DNA of 34,712 nt from an uncultured Phycisphaerales bacterium (GTDB lineage: Bacteria; Planctomycetota; Phycisphaerae; Phycisphaerales; SM1A02): assembly GCA_946886375.1 (NCBI GenBank), contig CAMPIL010000003.1, positions 1 to 34,712 of the forward strand, written 5' to 3'. Positions 32,821-34,712 of this stretch are shown here, piece after piece. The number at the start of each line of letters is the position of its first letter. The stretch's first letter is position 1. The notes beneath the pieces were generated by a model. That model was not told where the DNA came from. It ran no database searches and was given only the letters and a program-made list of their open reading frames with translations. Both the position numbers and the translations under genes were made by a program.

Positions 32821-32943
32821 TCACGGTATGGCGCCAAAGGTACTCCAAGTTCCCGGCGTGCCGGCCGCAGTGCAAACCCATCCAATCTTTCCCGGATTCG
32901 CCGGGGCCAAATTGAAAACGATATCTCCGACTGCCCAAGTGCC
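32821..32943 (-). pseudogene. C-terminal remnant of a phage-tail/adhesin-like protein
   Basis: The 40 codons before the TGA at 32823-32821 read GTWAVGDIVFNLAPANPGKI followed by GWVCTAAGTPGTWSTFGAIP. The W-x-x-G-D-I-V-F-N ... G-W-V-C-T-x-A-G-T-P-G-T-W ... F-G pattern is a C-terminal module I know from phage tail fibre or surface pectate-lyase-like proteins. Upstream codons (to about 33147) do not continue into a recognisable protein, so only the end of a gene survives, seven bases past the sat stop on the opposite strand. Confidence 0.6.
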
Positions 32944-33023
32944 TGAGGCGGGCACCGCGGGCCCGGCGCTTCTCGCTGGTTGCTTCGGCGTCGTCGGCTG
33001 GTCATGTTCTTGGCCCTCGATCG

Positions 33024-33051
33024 CCTCTTGCCTCTTGCCTGTTGCCTGTCG
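33024..33051. repeat. heptamer tandem repeat
   Basis: Four copies of a 7-bp unit: CCTCTTG, CCTCTTG, CCTGTTG, CCTGTCG. Non-coding; slipped-strand expansion is the likely origin. Confidence 0.8.
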
Positions 33052-33297
33052 GTATCGGGCGCGAAGGGCCGCTGCTTGACTGAAATTCGTTAAGCCATTG
33101 CAGAGCCTCGAGTGTGAGCCGCTGCCGCTCAGCGGTAACCACATCACATCGCAGAGTCAGCCGATGCGTCTTGAAAGCCACAGCCAGCCACAGCGAAGGC
33201 CACCATTGACTCTGCTCAGTCCACTGGCTGCACTGGTGGGGGAGGCGGCAGACACTTGAGAGTGAATGATGCCACCTTGCGAGGCGAGCGCGTTGGT

Positions 33298-33457
33298 GGC
33301 GCGGCAAACTGTCCGATGACGCGGCGGACTACCCCGCGACGCGGCGGGCTTGTAGGCGACGCCGCAGACTTGCCCGCGCCGGGTACGACTTGGCCGTGAT
33401 GTGGCAGACTTGTGCGTGACGTAGACAACTTGCCCGTGATGCGCATGACTCTCTAAG
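33298..33457. repeat. degenerate 20-bp tandem repeat, eight copies
   Basis: Eight direct units in exact 20-bp register with consensus near GACGCGGCAGACTTGCCCGT. Units start at 33298, 33318, 33338, 33358, 33378, 33398, 33418 and 33438. The inner units match best; the outer ones are eroded. A further copy with a 2-bp insertion appears at 33241-33262, so the array once began earlier. Since 20 is not a multiple of three, it is unlikely to code for protein repeats. There are no unique spacers, so it is not a CRISPR. Confidence 0.75.
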
Positions 33458-33458
33458 T

Positions 33459-33548
33459 CGCAGCTCCATTGAAGCGCTGCTGCGTATCACGCTTCATCAG
33501 GCGAGCATGACGTTTCTGCGGCTCATGAGCCGCAGCTCCATTGAAGCG
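33459..33548. repeat. 18-bp direct repeats 72 bp apart
   Basis: CGCAGCTCCATTGAAGCG occurs at 33459-33476 and again at 33531-33548. The first follows directly after the 20-bp array; the second overlaps the right end of the 20-bp palindrome. The intervening DNA contains a further ATCACGCTTCATCAGGCG-like stretch. Confidence 0.8.
33516..33535. repeat. 20-bp perfect palindrome
   Basis: CTGCGGCTCATGAGCCGCAG reads the same on both strands with no spacer. It could be a protein-binding site, a recombination core or a decayed hairpin of a mobile element. Confidence 0.8.
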
Positions 33549-33703
33549 ATCGAACTTTCCATGCGCACGAACTTCGCACGTGCCGCGCTCTTACCGTCGA
33601 CCGGAAACCCGGTACATCTAAACCTGCGGTCGCAAGTCATCGGTTCACATCGTGCTCGATCGCGCTTTGAACCCAGACCCAAAACGCCGTTTTTGCCAAC
33701 GAA

Positions 33704-33723
33704 ATCGGCCCTCAGACGAGGGC
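33704..33723 (-). terminator. 8-bp hairpin downstream of the tRNA-like locus
   Basis: CGGCCCTC (33704-33711) and GAGGGCCG (33716-33723) pair perfectly around a 4-nt loop. On the minus strand it is followed by ATTTCGTT. It begins 14 nt beyond the last tRNA-like base (33738), where a tRNA terminator would be expected. Confidence 0.6.
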
Positions 33724-33737
33724 CGCATCTGCATTCA

Positions 33738-33873
33738 GCAGCGGGGGTGGATTTGAACCAACGACCTCCGGGTTATGAGCGATTCGCGCTCAGGCCCGCA
33801 GGAGCCAAAGCCACTGGAATCCAGCGACAATCCCGTGGAATCGTCCACGAGCTACCGTCCTAATTACGCCGCG
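33738..33873 (-). tRNA. interrupted or partial initiator-type tRNA-Met (CAU)
   Basis: On the minus strand 33780-33738 reads as the 3' half of an initiator-like tRNA: anticodon loop CTCATAA (CAU anticodon), CCCGG stem side, AGGTC variable loop, GTTGG-TTCAAAT-CCACC T arm (one mismatch) and CCCGCTG acceptor side; no CCA is encoded. Farther upstream, 33873-33847 reads CGCGGCG-TA-...-GGTA-GCTC-GT, which resembles the fMet acceptor, position-8 T and D-arm in the right spacing, but with a broken D stem. Between the halves lie 66 extra bases (33846-33781) with small hairpins. So this is either a tRNA pseudogene, an att-type 3' copy left by an integrative element, or a tRNA with an unusual insertion. 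A terminator-like hairpin follows. Confidence 0.5.
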
Positions 33874-34080
33874 TTTTCCATGTTTTGCCACTCATAGGGT
33901 ACAGTTCGAGTACAGACTCTGAACATGAGGATGCCATTCTGGCTCATGCCTGTTTCTGTCGATGCCGTCGGATTGCGGCCTGGCCGCTGCGTTCTCCGTA
34001 CATGAGGCGCTTGGAAATGAGAAAGGCATTCGCGGCAAATTGTTGAATGAGTCGATAGATGGAATCAGCGGAGGCATGCT

Positions 34081-34518
34081 ATGAACAACAAGGCAAAACT
34101 GGCACTTCAGGTCTTGCTGTGGTTTGTGTGTCTGTCGCACATCGTCCTCGGTGTGGCAATCATGACATCGCCTGAGTGTCAGCAGAAGGTCGCAACGCTT
34201 TATGGCGCCAAAGTGGATTGGACGCCGCAGTTTGTGTACATCCTCAGGCCGCTGGGTGCATTCATGACTGTACTGGGCCTGGTTGGGCTCGCGGCGGCTG
34301 TGAACCCTTTGCGCAACCGAGTGATGGTCTACGGATTTGCCTTGCTCTTGACGATTCGCGTTGTTCAGCGATTCGTGTTTAAGGATGACATCGAACGAGC
34401 GTTCGGTATTGAGCCCACGCGCAACTTGATTGCTGCGGGCGGCTTCTTGACGCTTGCGGTTCTGCTGGTGCTGTTGTTGCAGATCGCGCAAAAGACCAAG
34501 GGGCAGGCGGCGGGATGA
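34081..34518 (+). CDS. small integral membrane protein, function unknown
   Basis: A 145-residue protein with four hydrophobic helices: about 8-28 (LQVLLWFVCLSHIVLGVAIM), 50-70 (FVYILRPLGAFMTVLGLVGLAAA), 80-95 (VMVYGFALLLTIRVV) and 115-137 (LIAAGGFLTLAVLLVLLLQI), with a short basic tail. GGAGG at 34070-34074 lies 6 nt before the ATG, good start support. I do not recognise the family; the layout resembles small four-helix DoxX-like or DUF-type proteins. It stands alone, 34 nt before the next gene, with which it may be cotranscribed. Confidence 0.8.
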   Translation: MNNKAKLALQVLLWFVCLSHIVLGVAIMTSPECQQKVATLYGAKVDWTPQFVYILRPLGAFMTVLGLVGLAAAVNPLRNRVMVYGFALLLTIRVVQRFVFKDDIERAFGIEPTRNLIAAGGFLTLAVLLVLLLQIAQKTKGQAAG

Positions 34519-34552
34519 CGCGGCGAATGAACACTCGGAATCCGCAGTGCCC

Positions 34553-34712
34553 ATGAGCCGGCGGTCGCCTGCTGTCGCTTTGTACCCATCGTCACGACGC
34601 TACTCCAGCGTTGACGGGCGACTTCGCATTGCACTCATCTCGCCAAAGGGGCCTTTGTATCGACACCGGGGCGGCATCTTTGGGCGATCGCTTCGGTACA
34701 TGCCCCTGACGC
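34553..34712 (+). CDS. B12-binding radical SAM protein (5' part only)
   Basis: The frame opens at ATG 34553 and runs off the right edge, giving 53 residues. After about 25 residues it reads RIALISPKGPLYRHRGGIFG then RSLRYMPLT, which is the characteristic opening of B12-binding-domain radical SAM proteins (the usual form is 'ISPKGPLYRHKGGIFKKSLRY'). The radical SAM cluster motif CxxxCxxC would lie beyond the window, so the class is inferred from the N-terminus alone. The ~25 residues before the motif are Ser/Arg-rich and may not all be translated, but no other in-frame start codon is seen closer to it. Confidence 0.7.
   Translation, partial: MSRRSPAVALYPSSRRYSSVDGRLRIALISPKGPLYRHRGGIFGRSLRYMPLT

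Larger units (their letters stand above)
32815..34080. other. gene-poor accessory patch
   Basis: No intact protein gene is seen between sat and the membrane protein at 34081. The stretch holds a protein remnant, a heptamer repeat, a degenerate 20-bp tandem array, a 20-bp perfect palindrome with two 18-bp direct repeats, and a tRNA-Met-like locus with its terminator. On the minus strand around 33080-33240 a peptide such as VAFKTHRLTLRCDVVTAERQ reads protein-like but has no clear start; it could be another remnant. Confidence 0.7.

Noticed and set aside
33298..33457. Possible CRISPR array
   Set aside because: Units abut at 20-bp period with no unique spacers, and no cas gene is present.
33507..33863. 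118-codon plus-strand frame containing DLNQRPPGYE
   Set aside because: That peptide is the reverse-strand translation of tRNA-Met T-arm and anticodon-arm DNA, a known annotation artefact.
33738..33873. Possible tmRNA
   Set aside because: The CAU anticodon arm is present, and no tmRNA 5' end (GGNNTGATT/CGACGGG-type) or tag-peptide frame is seen.

Overview
The window looks like chromosomal DNA of a high-GC member of the Planctomycetota, most likely a Phycisphaerae-type lineage. The clues are a secreted protein ending in two dockerin-like 'D-G-x-V-N-x-x-D-L-L-x-V-I-x-x-W-G' repeats, two secreted proteins with a Pro-Gly-Pro / hydrophobic helix / Arg-cluster C-terminal sorting tail, a futalosine-pathway MqnA, a very short Rho, and TPR-sulfotransferase fusions. 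This assignment is inferred from family features, not from a database search.

Layout. Positions 1-2902 (minus) hold two tandem paralogous TPR-sulfotransferases, the first cut by the window edge. A secreted dockerin-like protein (3181-4158, plus) is followed by a minus-strand housekeeping block: short Rho, pseudouridine-5'-phosphate glycosidase and a DEAD-box-family helicase with a DEVD motif II. Alanine racemase is divergent from the helicase. Positions 9757-11220 carry two paralogous secreted proteins with identical purine-rich leaders. Positions 11292-13585 carry a two-gene, overlapping operon of an FAD-dependent oxidoreductase and a type III polyketide synthase. A small ECF-like sigma factor (minus) then faces an overlapping pair encoding a large secreted Cys-rich protein and a membrane-anchored protein (14506-17090). 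MqnA is followed after 8 nt by a 552-residue protein with several helix-turn-helix segments and sigma-70-like regions 2 and 4, which I regard as the most interesting coding gene here. The rplM-rpsI operon (minus) has a clear promoter, an attenuator-like leader hairpin and a rho-independent terminator. Next come a CPBP (CAAX-type) membrane protease, a secreted LolA/DUF2092-like protein and an Mrp-family ATPase.

Positions 24966-32814 form a surface-polysaccharide block on the plus strand: glycosyltransferase, AsnB-type amidotransferase, Wzx-like flippase, O-antigen-ligase/polymerase-like protein, and ATP sulfurylase. ATP sulfurylase would supply activated sulfate, and the two sulfotransferases at the left end would use it (as PAPS), so sulfation of a surface glycan or protein is a plausible theme. 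No APS kinase is visible in the window.

Positions 32815-34080 lack an intact gene and look like a decayed accessory patch: a phage-tail-like C-terminal remnant, a heptamer repeat, a degenerate 20-bp tandem array, a 20-bp perfect palindrome with flanking direct repeats, and an interrupted or partial initiator-type tRNA-Met locus with its own terminator. The window ends with a small four-helix membrane protein and the start of a B12-binding radical SAM protein.
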